NCBI GenBank assembly: GCA_028288995.1
Contig: JAQGHF010000003.1
Span: forward strand, 124,001 to 188,000
DNA: 64,000 nucleotides
DNA from: Candidatus Saccharimonadota bacterium
GTDB taxonomy: Bacteria > Patescibacteriota > Saccharimonadia > Saccharimonadales > Saccharimonadaceae
Direction of reading: 5' to 3'
The notes under the pieces are model-generated. The model saw only the letters and a program-made list of their open reading frames with translations. It was not told the DNA's origin and did not search any database. Position 1 is the first letter of the stretch; every line of letters begins with the position of its first letter. This document shows, piece by piece, positions 24,686 through 36,039 of this stretch. The translations under genes were made by a program, and so were the position numbers.

Positions 24686-25765
24686 TCAAAAACGACCGCT
24701 GGCTATGTACGTAATTGTGGTGCTATACACGCCGGCGTGCAGATTAGCATTAGAATTCACGATGTAGCTAACAGTAAACTTTTTCATTAAACTCACATTC
24801 GTAGAAGATGCGACGACATCACCAGATACATACTTATACTCATTCGGGATAGAATAGTCTGCTGTAGGTGTTGCATTCGCAAACGTACCCTCTGGGTCAC
24901 CCCCAATTGCTGGTGCGGTATTTTGAACGAGATTAATACCAAATTGATTCACCCCCGCTTGGCTCGCTGTTGGTGCTGTCAATCCATCAATCACATTCGT
25001 GCCGGCCGCCAAAGGTGTCCCGACAGCAGTGATGGCAAAGCCAGCAGTTGCGTTCGTTCCGACTGCCATTTGCGACTTTGCGACAAGTGTCAAAGCAGGG
25101 TCAAGCTGACCCATGTCTGTGTAGTACGTATCATTTGTTCCGGTACATCCTAGTTCAACTTCCTGCGCAAGACAGAATATAAGCTGTGGAGGTACCTGAG
25201 TTTCGATGTAAATACCAGGCTCTACCTGCCCTCTCACCGAACCAAAGTCAACTTGCGTACCAGTCGCATCGGATGATGTATGCGTCTGCAAACGTATAGA
25301 GAATGCTTGGCTCGTATCTGTAGGGTTCTTTATAGTATCGAACGTATACGACGATGGCGTACTTGCCGGAATTGCAATCTGCGAACGTGATAACACAATA
25401 TGATTCACTGATTCGGATAGAATTGAGTACCCCGTCTCCCCCGTTTGATTACTAAGTACAGCTGCAGAGGCATCCAGTCCTGGAGGTGTCACACATGCTT
25501 CGTACGGGATTGGACTGACGCAGAATAGCATGTCGACTGAATTGATCGGTGTCGGAGTCATATAGCGGAACCCTACCGTGTAGGAAGTTGTCTTACCAGC
25601 CTCGCTACTTGTCATAAAAAGACTACGGTTTTCAAGGCGCGTTGACGCAGATGCTGGTGCGACAAAAACGAAGAGCGCCAAAAGCAAAGCCAGAAACTCC
25701 TCCGACCACACATGGCGCCATTTAATAAATGCGAATCCATGAAAACGTAACAACCGATGTTGCAT
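24686..25765 (-). CDS. WxL-like secreted surface protein B
   Basis: 359 aa. Signal peptide (about 22-41), then NRSLFMTSSEAGKTTSYTVGF, the same opening strand as paralogue A, and the closing strand NANLHAGVYSTTITYIASGRF. Two cysteine pairs are visible (FCVSPIPYEAC and FCLAQEVELGC), a possible disulfide target for the DsbA-like enzyme. No anchor. It lies 55 bp upstream of the DUF916-like gene on the same strand. Confidence 0.62.
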   Translation of the reverse strand: MQHRLLRFHGFAFIKWRHVWSEEFLALLLALFVFVAPASASTRLENRSLFMTSSEAGKTTSYTVGFRYMTPTPINSVDMLFCVSPIPYEACVTPPGLDASAAVLSNQTGETGYSILSESVNHIVLSRSQIAIPASTPSSYTFDTIKNPTDTSQAFSIRLQTHTSSDATGTQVDFGSVRGQVEPGIYIETQVPPQLIFCLAQEVELGCTGTNDTYYTDMGQLDPALTLVAKSQMAVGTNATAGFAITAVGTPLAAGTNVIDGLTAPTASQAGVNQFGINLVQNTAPAIGGDPEGTFANATPTADYSIPNEYKYVSGDVVASSTNVSLMKKFTVSYIVNSNANLHAGVYSTTITYIASGRF

Positions 25766-25820
25766 AGCTGTTATTGTACTAGATCACAAGCATTATGCGT
25801 AGGATGACACCGCCAAATAG

Positions 25821-25848
25821 AAACCGACCCTACATGAGGGTCGGTTTT
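25821..25848. terminator. Terminator between WxL-like genes B and C
   Basis: 11-bp perfect stem aaaccgaccct / agggtcggttt with loop acatg. T-rich on the plus side, and TTTCTATTT on the minus side, where it ends the 570-aa gene. Confidence 0.8.
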
Positions 25849-25888
25849 CTTTATGATAACTTATCGAGTCTGTTCTAAACCTATCGGT

Positions 25889-27601
25889 CTAGTACTGTGG
25901 AGCTGCGATGTAGTTAATCTTGGTAGTGTAGATACCAGCTGGAGTGGTCGCTGCAATGTTAGCAATGTAGCGAATCTTCGCTGTTACACAGTCGACAACA
26001 CTTGAGCTTTCAGAAGCGATAGGTGTTGGAATAGTGTTTGACGTTGGGTCGAATGCGAACTTAGCAGTTGCAGCACTTCCACCATAATCAGCTCCACCAG
26101 GGTTTACGATACCAGCACCTTGATCGTATTGAGCATAAGGGGCTAGAGGAGCAAGCTTTGGAGCATGGTAACCAGTAAGAAGCGCTGTGTCAGTTGCGAC
26201 ACTTGCATCCACACCTTGCGTGTTAGCATTCTTGTCTGCGCCGTTTTCGTATACCTTACCAGCTGTTTCTTCAACGCTGTAGTTAACGGCATGACCAGTA
26301 GGAGTTGTTGATTCATCTGTAACCGAACCATTAGCGATGGCAAGACCAAATTGTGGCGTGCCACGCGATGGAAATGCTGCTGCTGTTCCGATTGGAGCGA
26401 TTTCGTCACCTACGGTGTTCTTGAGTGTGACACCAGAGTAGTATACAGTTGCACCCGCACTAGAGTTTGAGCTCAGGCGCCAGTATGAGTGAGTACTGTA
26501 GGTCTTGTCTGTTCGTAGGGAGTTCTCAGCAACTTGGTCACCAAGGTCTAGCGAGTTGTCCGCGTTACCTACGCCAGGTGTCATCGTTTTGAGAATTGGG
26601 TCACATTGACCGTGTGTTGATCGAGAAGGGTCAGCTATTACTAACTGAGCATCACTCAGCGTGTACGGGTCAACCGTACCAACTGAGAAGTCCATGGTTT
26701 CCAGAACCTTCGTTTGGATTTGAATTGATTGATTCATCACGTTCGCAACGGTTACACCACCATCAACAAGCGTTGTGCTGTCAAGTGTTGTGTTGTCGTT
26801 GTAGTCATTGATCTTTACGAAGAAGGCACCTGCACCTGGGTTCGTAAGGTAGTTAGTGTTTGTACCAAAGAAGATAACTTTCACAGGAGTCGTTGTAGAT
26901 AGGGATTGTCCAGTACTATTAACGAGTTTGATGAAGTTATTTTTACCAGTACCGGTTGCGTGAGCAACATCACCGGTTTCAACATTACTAGCCGTCATTG
27001 ACCAGCCGGTACTTTGTGCCCATGCACTACCGTTCCAGTACATGACCAAGAAGTTACCTTGACTGTTATCGATATTTGGAATTCCAACAGGTGATCGTTT
27101 TGGAGTTCCATTTACGTCTGTCGTATTGATAACGTCACTAAAGATACTGTTATCAACCTCAGCAGGCACGTTTCCAGTACCCGTACCAGTAACGACGTTT
27201 AGATCGGCTGTTGTTGCTGTCGCTGCTGTTCGAGTTGCACTTGGTGAAGAACCAGTGAATCCCTGGTTACCAGGTGACAAACAATTACCGGCAGAAGTCG
27301 TACAATATTGGAATGTGAATCCCTTAATTGTCGCCGTGCTACTTACTTTAAATGCAAAAGTATTACCGGTTTGCTTACCGTTCGCACCGCTATTTGGCTG
27401 TGCATACGTCGTGTTCCCAGAACCGTCCTTATAGTCCCATCCTGGTGATGAGCTTGAGAGCGTCAAGCTACGATCAGTAAGAGGATTCAATGCGTCCGCG
27501 AACGTAAGAGATGCCGGTGCAAACGTTGCTGCTACAACAGCAAACACTGCTCCGAACATCGTCCCGCGTCGGACGATTGACTTGAGTTTATTGATACTCA
27601 T
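25889..27601 (-). CDS. WxL-like secreted surface protein C (large)
   Basis: 570 aa. Signal peptide (about 1-35), the opening RSLTLSSSSPGW, a long Asn/Thr/Gly-rich beta region with several short disulfide-like cysteine spacings, and the closing strand TTPAGIYTTKINYIAAPQY. It is the longest member of the four-gene family and carries an N-terminal extension of about 200 aa absent from the others. AAGGAG precedes the ATG and a good promoter lies upstream, so it can be transcribed alone; the terminator after it supports this. Confidence 0.65.
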   Translation of the reverse strand: MSINKLKSIVRRGTMFGAVFAVVAATFAPASLTFADALNPLTDRSLTLSSSSPGWDYKDGSGNTTYAQPNSGANGKQTGNTFAFKVSSTATIKGFTFQYCTTSAGNCLSPGNQGFTGSSPSATRTAATATTADLNVVTGTGTGNVPAEVDNSIFSDVINTTDVNGTPKRSPVGIPNIDNSQGNFLVMYWNGSAWAQSTGWSMTASNVETGDVAHATGTGKNNFIKLVNSTGQSLSTTTPVKVIFFGTNTNYLTNPGAGAFFVKINDYNDNTTLDSTTLVDGGVTVANVMNQSIQIQTKVLETMDFSVGTVDPYTLSDAQLVIADPSRSTHGQCDPILKTMTPGVGNADNSLDLGDQVAENSLRTDKTYSTHSYWRLSSNSSAGATVYYSGVTLKNTVGDEIAPIGTAAAFPSRGTPQFGLAIANGSVTDESTTPTGHAVNYSVEETAGKVYENGADKNANTQGVDASVATDTALLTGYHAPKLAPLAPYAQYDQGAGIVNPGGADYGGSAATAKFAFDPTSNTIPTPIASESSSVVDCVTAKIRYIANIAATTPAGIYTTKINYIAAPQY

Positions 27602-27659
27602 ATTTCTCCTTATGTTTGTTTTATTGGTGGCCTATTTCATTTCATAGGGGTACACGCGC

Positions 27660-27689
27660 ATTTTACCACTAGCGGTATGGCGAATGCAA
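27660..27689 (-). promoter_or_regulatory. Promoter of WxL-like gene C
   Basis: Minus strand TTGCAT, 18 nt, TAAAAT preceded by TGG (extended -10). A 7-bp inverted repeat gaatgca-N4-tgcattc (27682-27699) overlaps the -35 and could be an operator. Confidence 0.6.
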
Positions 27690-27730
27690 TAGTGCATTCA
27701 GAGTTATCCACACCCTTCTATCAGAAATGT

Positions 27731-28471
27731 CTAATAGACGGGGATTACCACGGCCGAGAAGTCACCTGAATAATGACCAGCCGGCGTTCCATTTGAAATA
27801 TTCACGATCATACTAATCGTGTAATCGGTCTCGCCTGATGAAGTAGTGCTATGCGCAACATTATCACCAGAGGTAAACATAAAGAGGTTCGGTGACTTAT
27901 AGTTGTCATACACGGACCCAAAACTTGTCTTGTCATCAGGTACTTGCACTAGGTCAGCGCCAACTGTTGGGTTTGTATTAGCGACAGCATTGACGCCAAA
28001 TTGCTCGGTACCTGGAACTGATTGTACAGGCATGTTCGATGTACTGAGGGTATGACCATTAAACTTTGGTGGATCACCGATGATCTGTAGGACATATCCC
28101 CCACTCAAATAATTACGAACCTTCACCATCGTCGTCTTTGTTGCGGTTGTTTCAGTCGTGAGCGTTCCAAGGTTTGACTGACCGACTACAACAATCACCT
28201 CTAATAGTGGGTCACTGTTTGTGATTGAACCAAACTTCGCCGTATTGTCGGTGTTCGAAGCATTTCCAACCGCAGCGTCACCAATTGATACTTTGGCACA
28301 ATAGGACCCCGAGCAGCTTTGAACTGCTGTGCCGGAAGTAAATTGCGTTTCCGTGACCTGATAATGTGATGAGCTAGAGGTGACGGCCAGTGCTGTTCCG
28401 CCAATACCAACAGGAACAAGTACTGCAAGCAGTACAGGCAAAATATATCTCCACAATCTCCGTTTTTGCAT
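27731..28471 (-). CDS. WxL-like secreted surface protein D (short)
   Basis: 246 aa. Basic start and signal peptide (about 1-29), an SSSSHYQVTETQFTSGT opening strand, and the closing strand NGTPAGHYSGDFSAVVIPVY related to paralogues A-C. It has one cysteine pair (SCSGSYC). No anchor. First gene of the leftward surface cluster. Confidence 0.6.
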   Translation of the reverse strand: MQKRRLWRYILPVLLAVLVPVGIGGTALAVTSSSSHYQVTETQFTSGTAVQSCSGSYCAKVSIGDAAVGNASNTDNTAKFGSITNSDPLLEVIVVVGQSNLGTLTTETTATKTTMVKVRNYLSGGYVLQIIGDPPKFNGHTLSTSNMPVQSVPGTEQFGVNAVANTNPTVGADLVQVPDDKTSFGSVYDNYKSPNLFMFTSGDNVAHSTTSSGETDYTISMIVNISNGTPAGHYSGDFSAVVIPVY

Positions 28472-28593
28472 AAGCTTAATACTAGTATATTACCATCTCT
28501 CATCCCCCAAAGACACCGCTAGCGCCACACTGTTAAATATAGTAAGCTATTACGTAAGCATAAACGTAAAAAATACAAGATTTACCTATACTC

Positions 28594-29616
28594 ATGGAGC
28601 CCGAAAAAAAAGACGAACCTACTGCTGAGAACGAACCCTCAGAAGAAGAGAAGCAAGCACCGACTGACGCGCTCAGCCGGACTCCTGAAGACCTTGAAGA
28701 AGAAGCCGATAAAGCTTCTAACGAAATTGATGCGGCTTCATCGGCAGAAGAAGCGAATGCCAAAAAACTCTCGCCTATCAAACGCGTCCTTCGTAAAGTA
28801 AACGTTTATCTTTTGATCTTTATTCTGCTTGTTGTGGTTGGTGGTGCTATTGCCCTGGTGAACTATCTGAACAGCCAGAAAGCGCCAGTCGTTCCGGATG
28901 TTGCCAGTCAACAGCTCAGCGCCGATGCCTTGAAACAACTTGCGAATACCGATGCGACGGTTGGAAACTCGTCACAAACGTTGACCATTCAAGGTAACAC
29001 CATTATTACCGGTCAAACACTGGCACGTGGAAACCTCAATGTTGCCGGAAACTTGCAAACTGGTGGCAGCATCACAGCTCCTACGATCACAGTCGCGGGT
29101 GCTGCAAACCTCGGCGCGACCCAAATTAACAGTCTACAAATCGCAACCACACTCGCCGTTCAAGGCAGCACGACGCTCGCCGACATTAATGTTGCCGGAA
29201 CCTCTTCGTTTAGCGGTGCGATGACTGCTTCACAAATTACCGTCACTCGCCTTATCCTCAGCGGTAATGCGTCGCTCACGATTCCAAACCACATCTCATT
29301 CACTGGACCACCGCCAACGCGAACAGTGAACAGCGCCGTCCTTGGTAATGGTGGAACGATGTCAGTAAACGGTTCAGATACGTCTGGAACCATCAATATT
29401 AATACTGGTAGCAATACTGTTGCGGGGTGTTTCGCAAAAATTACGTTCCAGCAGGCATACACTAATCAACCCCACGTTATCGTTAGCCCAATCGGATCAG
29501 CTGCTGGTCAAACGCAGTATTATGTAGATCGTAACAATACTAGCTTTAGTATTTGTACCGCCAATGCAGCACCACCGAACCAAACCTTCGGCTTCGACTT
29601 CTTTGTAACGAATTAA
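28594..29616 (+). CDS. Membrane-anchored beta-helical fibre protein
   Basis: 340 aa. A strongly acidic cytosolic N-terminus (1-60), one helix (about 70-91), then an extracellular region of short repeats such as GNTIITGQTLARGNLNVAGNLQTGG and AANLGATQINSLQIATTLAVQGS, typical of beta-helical or bactofilin-like shafts. The C-terminal domain (about 275-340, CFAKITFQQAYTNQPHVIVSP) resembles terminal knobs of phage and CPR fibre proteins. Type II topology with a distal knob suggests an adhesin or pseudopilus-like fibre. It is divergent from the WxL-like cluster. Confidence 0.65.
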   Translation: MEPEKKDEPTAENEPSEEEKQAPTDALSRTPEDLEEEADKASNEIDAASSAEEANAKKLSPIKRVLRKVNVYLLIFILLVVVGGAIALVNYLNSQKAPVVPDVASQQLSADALKQLANTDATVGNSSQTLTIQGNTIITGQTLARGNLNVAGNLQTGGSITAPTITVAGAANLGATQINSLQIATTLAVQGSTTLADINVAGTSSFSGAMTASQITVTRLILSGNASLTIPNHISFTGPPPTRTVNSAVLGNGGTMSVNGSDTSGTININTGSNTVAGCFAKITFQQAYTNQPHVIVSPIGSAAGQTQYYVDRNNTSFSICTANAAPPNQTFGFDFFVTN

Positions 29617-29627
29617 GAAACGTCTGC

Positions 29628-29887
29628 TTAAACGTCGACGAACACAACAACACGATCAGCCTTAACGTGCATTAAGGCGTGTGCTATCTTAATTACCTTC
29701 CGACCTTCTGGTGCTTCGATAATTACATTGCCTGGCACAAGCATACAAAGGAAATTATGGTGATGCGGCAAGATATCAAACGGTCCCATTTCATTTACCG
29801 CACTAATGCTATAGCCTTTGCCTTCATAGTAAACCTTGAATGGTGCGTAGACTTTGATATCAATAGATGGTGTTTCAGTACCAGCCA

Positions 29888-29888
<1 letters not shown>
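29628..29888 (-). CDS. atpC: F1 ATPase epsilon subunit, short form lacking the C-terminal helices
   Basis: 86 aa: only the N-terminal beta-sandwich (MGPFDILPHHHNFLCML is the typical epsilon signature). The two C-terminal helices that inhibit hydrolysis in ordinary epsilon (about 135 aa) are absent, so regulation by epsilon extension is not possible. It overlaps the beta gene by TAATG and is the last gene of the cluster. Confidence 0.82.
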
Positions 29889-32109
<2,221 letters not shown>

Positions 32110-33711
32110 CTACTCTTTCTCCCCGTTAGGATTGTCTTTAGTGGTGTCGTCACCTTTGTCATCTGCGGGCGGTCCAGCTGGAGTATTAGTAGCGGCATTA
32201 GCCTGAGCGGCATCGTCGGTCTGACGCTTCTTTTCTTCCTCGACCTTCGCCGCTTTATCGATAGCTGCTTTCTTTACTTCATCAATCGTCATCACTTCTG
32301 CCTTGAGCGCTGCTTCAAGCTCGTCGTAGTTACCCTTCATATCCTTGTCTTCTTGTAGCTTCGGCGCATACCCGTGTACCTTTTCCTTCAGCAGTTCGAC
32401 ATTGATGATCTCCTCGGGAGTACTACCGAGTACGATACTCATCACGAACTGCTGCTCAGCAAAACTGTAGATTTCACCGATGCCCTGATTCATAAGTTTA
32501 AACAAGACCTTACCCTTTTCGTAATCGGCCTGCGCCTGTGGGCTTAGCTCGGTACCAAAGTGAGCATATTCCTCGGCCGTTCGGTAACCAGCTAGTGTCA
32601 GGTTGAGTTTGTCGGCGAATCCCTTTTGCCGCTTGTTCTGACCAACACCACCAACACGCGTCACTGACAGAGCCGTACTGACTGCTGGACGCATGGTATC
32701 TTTGAAAATCTGACCATCTAAAATCCATTGACCATCTGTAATCGACATGACATTGGTCGGTAGGTAGGCAGTAATGTCACCCCCTGGCGCGTAGATAATT
32801 GGGATAAGGGTTTGGCTGGCATGGTTTGATTCCGTTTTGCCGCCGCGTTCGAGCAGGCTGGAGTGCGTATAGAACATGTCACCAGGGTACGAATCGCGAC
32901 CTGGCGAAACGCCTGCGATCAGCGAGATTTCACGGTACGCTTGAGCGTGCGCCGTTAGGTCATCGTAGATCACCAATGTGTCCATATTGAGCTGATGCCA
33001 AAAGTACTCACCATGCGCTGCACCAACATAGGGCACCAGATAGGTGAGGATCAACGATTCAAACGAGTTACTGACGACAACGATAGCTTTTTTGAGGGCG
33101 TCATTTTTTTTCAGAGTGGTGACGAGTTCTGCCACGTCGTGGTTACGTTTAGCGATTAGCACATAGATAACAGTAATATCGGTATTTTTCTGGTTGATAG
33201 CAACCTGTGCTGCTAGTGCTGTCTTACCCACCTTGCTATCACCAAGCATCGCCATACGCTGTCCACGCGCTAATGAATATTCAAGATCAAGAATTATCAC
33301 GCCCGTCTCGACCGGAGTATCGAGCAGTTCGCGTTCATAAAGCATCGGCGCGGAATGGAAAACGTCCCATTCTTGGTCGGCAACGATTTCGCCCTCGCCG
33401 TCGATCGGCTCGCCAAATACGTTGATGACACGACCGATGAAGTTCTTACCAACTGGGATCATAATATCGCGCGCCTCGATGACACATACCATGCCGATAC
33501 GGAGTGGCGAAGGATCGAGCTTCATGACAATGACGTGATCTTCAAGAACCTGATGAACATAGCCGCGAGTATCGTCTTCAAATCGTACCGTCGCGTGAAC
33601 GTTCGTCGGTAGCAACCCCCGCACGCTCACCATGAATGAATCGATACCAATGATCTCCCCAACGGGATTACCAGTACTGACTAACTTTTCGTACACCTTA
33701 GTTGACGCCAC
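32110..33711 (-). CDS. atpA: F1-type ATPase alpha subunit with acidic/basic tail
   Basis: 533 aa. P-loop GDSKVGKTAL, the DDLTAHAQAYREISL helix, PGRDSYPGDMFYTHSSLLER, and SVTRVGGVGQ carrying the arginine finger. The last about 50 residues (KKRQTDDAAQANAATNT...NPNGEKE) form a charged, low-complexity extension not found in ordinary alpha subunits. The P-loop Lys and Thr are kept. It overlaps the delta gene by 14 bp. Confidence 0.93.
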   Translation of the reverse strand: MASTKVYEKLVSTGNPVGEIIGIDSFMVSVRGLLPTNVHATVRFEDDTRGYVHQVLEDHVIVMKLDPSPLRIGMVCVIEARDIMIPVGKNFIGRVINVFGEPIDGEGEIVADQEWDVFHSAPMLYERELLDTPVETGVIILDLEYSLARGQRMAMLGDSKVGKTALAAQVAINQKNTDITVIYVLIAKRNHDVAELVTTLKKNDALKKAIVVVSNSFESLILTYLVPYVGAAHGEYFWHQLNMDTLVIYDDLTAHAQAYREISLIAGVSPGRDSYPGDMFYTHSSLLERGGKTESNHASQTLIPIIYAPGGDITAYLPTNVMSITDGQWILDGQIFKDTMRPAVSTALSVTRVGGVGQNKRQKGFADKLNLTLAGYRTAEEYAHFGTELSPQAQADYEKGKVLFKLMNQGIGEIYSFAEQQFVMSIVLGSTPEEIINVELLKEKVHGYAPKLQEDKDMKGNYDELEAALKAEVMTIDEVKKAAIDKAAKVEEEKKRQTDDAAQANAATNTPAGPPADDKGDDTTKDNPNGEKE

Positions 33712-34213
33712 GAAGCGCCCCCAACTCTTTTACGAGCAGTCCATGTTTTTCCGCCAGGAGTCCTCGCAAGCTAAAATCGTGCACATGATTTGGCGTCCGT
33801 AGGTACACACCTGCGACAAGTCCAGGTTGCAATCCAACCGCAATCACCGCATGTGGATCAATTGTGGTTCGCGCCCACTGCGCAAGTTGTTGCAAGCTTT
33901 CAGGATCGGCTGCGACAGCAAATGTCATATGCAAAACTGGTACCTTATCTTTTAAAAGACGTAGTTCTTGAATGAGTGTCACTCGCGCTTTTTCGTCATC
34001 AAGCTCTACCTCGTTCTGAATCAAAAAATCGGTGAGTTGCCCTGATAAAACTGGGGTTGCAGGTGCGGCGCCTTCACCAGTGCGAATTGCTACTGAGGTC
34101 ATTTCTGCATCGACTCGCTCAACTTCATCAACAAGTCGGGCAACATCAACACGACTGACCAGACTCGCTGGCAACACAAAATTCTCGTGTGTTTTTGTTA
34201 CTACATCGGTCAT
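33698..34213 (-). CDS. atpH: F1-type ATPase delta subunit (OSCP), divergent
   Basis: 171 aa. The C-terminal half has the delta/OSCP signature as VGLQPGLVAGVYLRTPNHVHDFSLR, the counterpart of the usual GGxxxRxxDxxxDxSxR strand. The N-terminal six-helix domain that caps alpha is poorly conserved. Its ATG overlaps the upstream coiled-coil gene (ATGA). Assigned mainly from position and the C-terminal motif. Confidence 0.7.
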   Translation of the reverse strand: MTDVVTKTHENFVLPASLVSRVDVARLVDEVERVDAEMTSVAIRTGEGAAPATPVLSGQLTDFLIQNEVELDDEKARVTLIQELRLLKDKVPVLHMTFAVAADPESLQQLAQWARTTIDPHAVIAVGLQPGLVAGVYLRTPNHVHDFSLRGLLAEKHGLLVKELGALRGVN

Positions 34214-34971
34214 AATTTCATGTCGCCTATAATCGCATCTTTGTTTGCTTCCATCTGCTTGATGATAGATGGTAGTTGTGACTTTAAATCATACTGGTCA
34301 CCCAAAGCACCGAGGAGATAATGCTCAACTATCTGCGCCATGTTATCTTGGAACGCCGTCAATACAACATTCTCTTGCTCTTCAACATTCTTTCGAAGCG
34401 TTTCCCCAAGACTCGATGCCTGTTCCTCGAGTGCCTTCGCGCTGTCTTTAATTGTCTGCATAGCCGAAGCTTGCTCGTCCTTCATCGCCGTCATACGATT
34501 CATGTTTTCTTCAAACACACCGTTAATCATGACACCTTGGTTTGCGATACTCTTTTGGATCATGGTCGTCAGTTCTTGATACTGACCTTCTAATGTCTCT
34601 GCACTCTTGTTGAGATTAGCGAGGGTTGCGTCCTGTGCATCTTTCATCTCTTTGCCGTAGGCGACAAACTTCTCATCAAGTTCCCTTAACACATGCTCTT
34701 TCAGTGCTGTATTTACTTTGGCAATCGCGCCATCAAGCTCTACCAGTGTGTGCGTCTTTAGATCTGCGCTGATTCCAGCAACAGCTTCGTTGAGGTCTTG
34801 TTTAAAGAGAATGACATTTTCTTTAATGACCGTATCAAAGTATTCACGGGCGTGGTCACGAATCTCTTTGCGAAAGCCTTCGTCAAAGAAATTCTTCTCA
34901 TTCTCAAACACATCAACGATCGGCGATCGTGACTTCTTATCAGAATGCTGTTTGTGTTGGAATAATCCCAC
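34210..34971 (-). CDS. Soluble coiled-coil protein in the b-subunit position of the ATPase cluster
   Basis: 253 aa, almost all charged heptad-like helix with no membrane segment. It occupies the slot where atpF (b, with an N-terminal helix) normally lies, and its ATGA overlap couples it to delta. It is longer than ordinary b (about 160 aa) and could be a peripheral stalk that docks to another membrane protein rather than embedding itself. Functional assignment is inference from position. Confidence 0.6.
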   Translation of the reverse strand: MGLFQHKQHSDKKSRSPIVDVFENEKNFFDEGFRKEIRDHAREYFDTVIKENVILFKQDLNEAVAGISADLKTHTLVELDGAIAKVNTALKEHVLRELDEKFVAYGKEMKDAQDATLANLNKSAETLEGQYQELTTMIQKSIANQGVMINGVFEENMNRMTAMKDEQASAMQTIKDSAKALEEQASSLGETLRKNVEEQENVVLTAFQDNMAQIVEHYLLGALGDQYDLKSQLPSIIKQMEANKDAIIGDMKL

Positions 34972-34994
34972 TTACTTGACCCACCTTTTTTGCA

Positions 34995-35840
34995 TCATAG
35001 CTTTAGTAATAAATATACCGCAAATAGACCAATAACTAAAATCAATAGACTCGTGACGATCACCTGTAATAATGCCCTGAATATTGACTTCTTTGACATT
35101 GGGTTACGACCGATTGAGATGACACCATTACGGATACCCGAGTACAGCATTGCGATCGCAGTAATGATACTGAGTCCTGTAATTATCATGCTGAGGTAGA
35201 GACGAATCTGACTGACTGGTTTTTCGGCAATCGCTACACCTATCCGCTCAAGGAAGTCAGGCACATTCACCTTGGTCGTCTTGTCGTTTGGGTTGTGCTT
35301 AATATCAACGGTCACCGGAATTGATCCCAGTGTCACCGTCTTATTATCCTTGCCAGTTGTGTCTTTTAGTGTCGTAGTACCGAGTGTGATACCCTTGCCA
35401 TCAAACGCCTCGGTTGCACGTCCGAACACGGTTGTTTCATCCGTTCCAGCCTTCATAAGGACACCGTTCACCGATGACATAGTGAGGTAATCACCAACAG
35501 CTATCGAACCGCTCTGATTACTCACAAGAACACCATACGTACCAGAGACAGCAACGAATACTTCGTTCTTCAAAGCATCGTTGGAGGAGGCTACTAACAG
35601 CTGACTACGATCGACGGTCACCCCAAACATGTCTTGCAGGTTCGCTTGGACTCCGATCTTTACCTTACTGGGGTCAGTGCCAGATAATTGAACAACGGTT
35701 CCGTTATCAAGTGGCGTATCAGCTGCGTATCCTTGGACGCTTCCACCCCCGTAACTAGCTGCAGCAAATGCAGGGGGAATAGCAATAGCAGCTACACTGA
35801 CGATCGCTGCCATGCTAAGAATAATCCGTGATAGTTTCAC
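34995..35840 (-). CDS. Secreted/membrane protein heading the F1-like ATPase operon
   Basis: 281 aa, GTG start with AGGAG upstream. Signal peptide (about 1-27), an extracellular beta-rich region (about 28-195), then two helices (about 202-224 and 248-278, the latter LLQVIVTSLLILVIGLFAVYLLL) separated by a short basic loop. It is not an a or c subunit: there is no helix with the a-subunit arginine and no c-type hairpin with an acidic residue. As the only membrane protein of the operon it is the best candidate for anchoring the F1-like complex, possibly reaching outside the cell. Confidence 0.6.
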   Translation of the reverse strand: MKLSRIILSMAAIVSVAAIAIPPAFAAASYGGGSVQGYAADTPLDNGTVVQLSGTDPSKVKIGVQANLQDMFGVTVDRSQLLVASSNDALKNEVFVAVSGTYGVLVSNQSGSIAVGDYLTMSSVNGVLMKAGTDETTVFGRATEAFDGKGITLGTTTLKDTTGKDNKTVTLGSIPVTVDIKHNPNDKTTKVNVPDFLERIGVAIAEKPVSQIRLYLSMIITGLSIITAIAMLYSGIRNGVISIGRNPMSKKSIFRALLQVIVTSLLILVIGLFAVYLLLKL

Positions 35841-35882
35841 TGTTTGTTTAGACTCCTGTGCCTCTGTTATGCGCTCGAGTTC

Positions 35883-35891
35883 ATTATACCA
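35883..35891 (-). promoter_or_regulatory. Extended -10 promoter of the F1-like ATPase operon
   Basis: TGGTATAAT on the minus strand with no clear -35, followed by a leader of about 35 nt to GTG 35840. Confidence 0.55.
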
Positions 35892-35911
35892 TAACCAATA
35901 TGCTCATCTTA

Positions 35912-35940
35912 TTGTCCAAAAGTAACGCTTATGTTAGAAT
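35912..35940 (+). promoter_or_regulatory. Promoter of the 785-aa surface protein
   Basis: TTGTCC, 17 nt, TAGAAT preceded by TGT (extended -10). The leader is about 82 nt and highly structured. Confidence 0.6.
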
Positions 35941-35956
35941 AAATCCAAGCTCCAGA

Positions 35957-36039
35957 TGGCACCACACGTCTCTAGTGAAATAAAAATTTTCCATTACCTC
36001 AACAGAGGTAGAAAAACAAATACAAAGAATGTGGTGCCA
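35957..36039 (+). promoter_or_regulatory. Structured 5' leader overlapping the start codon
   Basis: Nested inverted repeats: outer tggcaccac (35957-35965) / gtggtgcca (36031-36039), inner ttttc / gaaaa and tacctc-aaca-gaggta (35995-36010). The outer stem contains the G of ATG 36029 and the codons after it, so folding would block translation; it could act as a riboregulator. No known riboswitch class is recognised. Confidence 0.5.

Noticed and set aside
34995-35840. 281-aa protein as F0 subunit a, and 253-aa protein as normal subunit b
   Set aside because: The first has only two helices and a signal peptide and no subunit-a arginine helix; the second has no membrane segment. Neither meets the family pattern.
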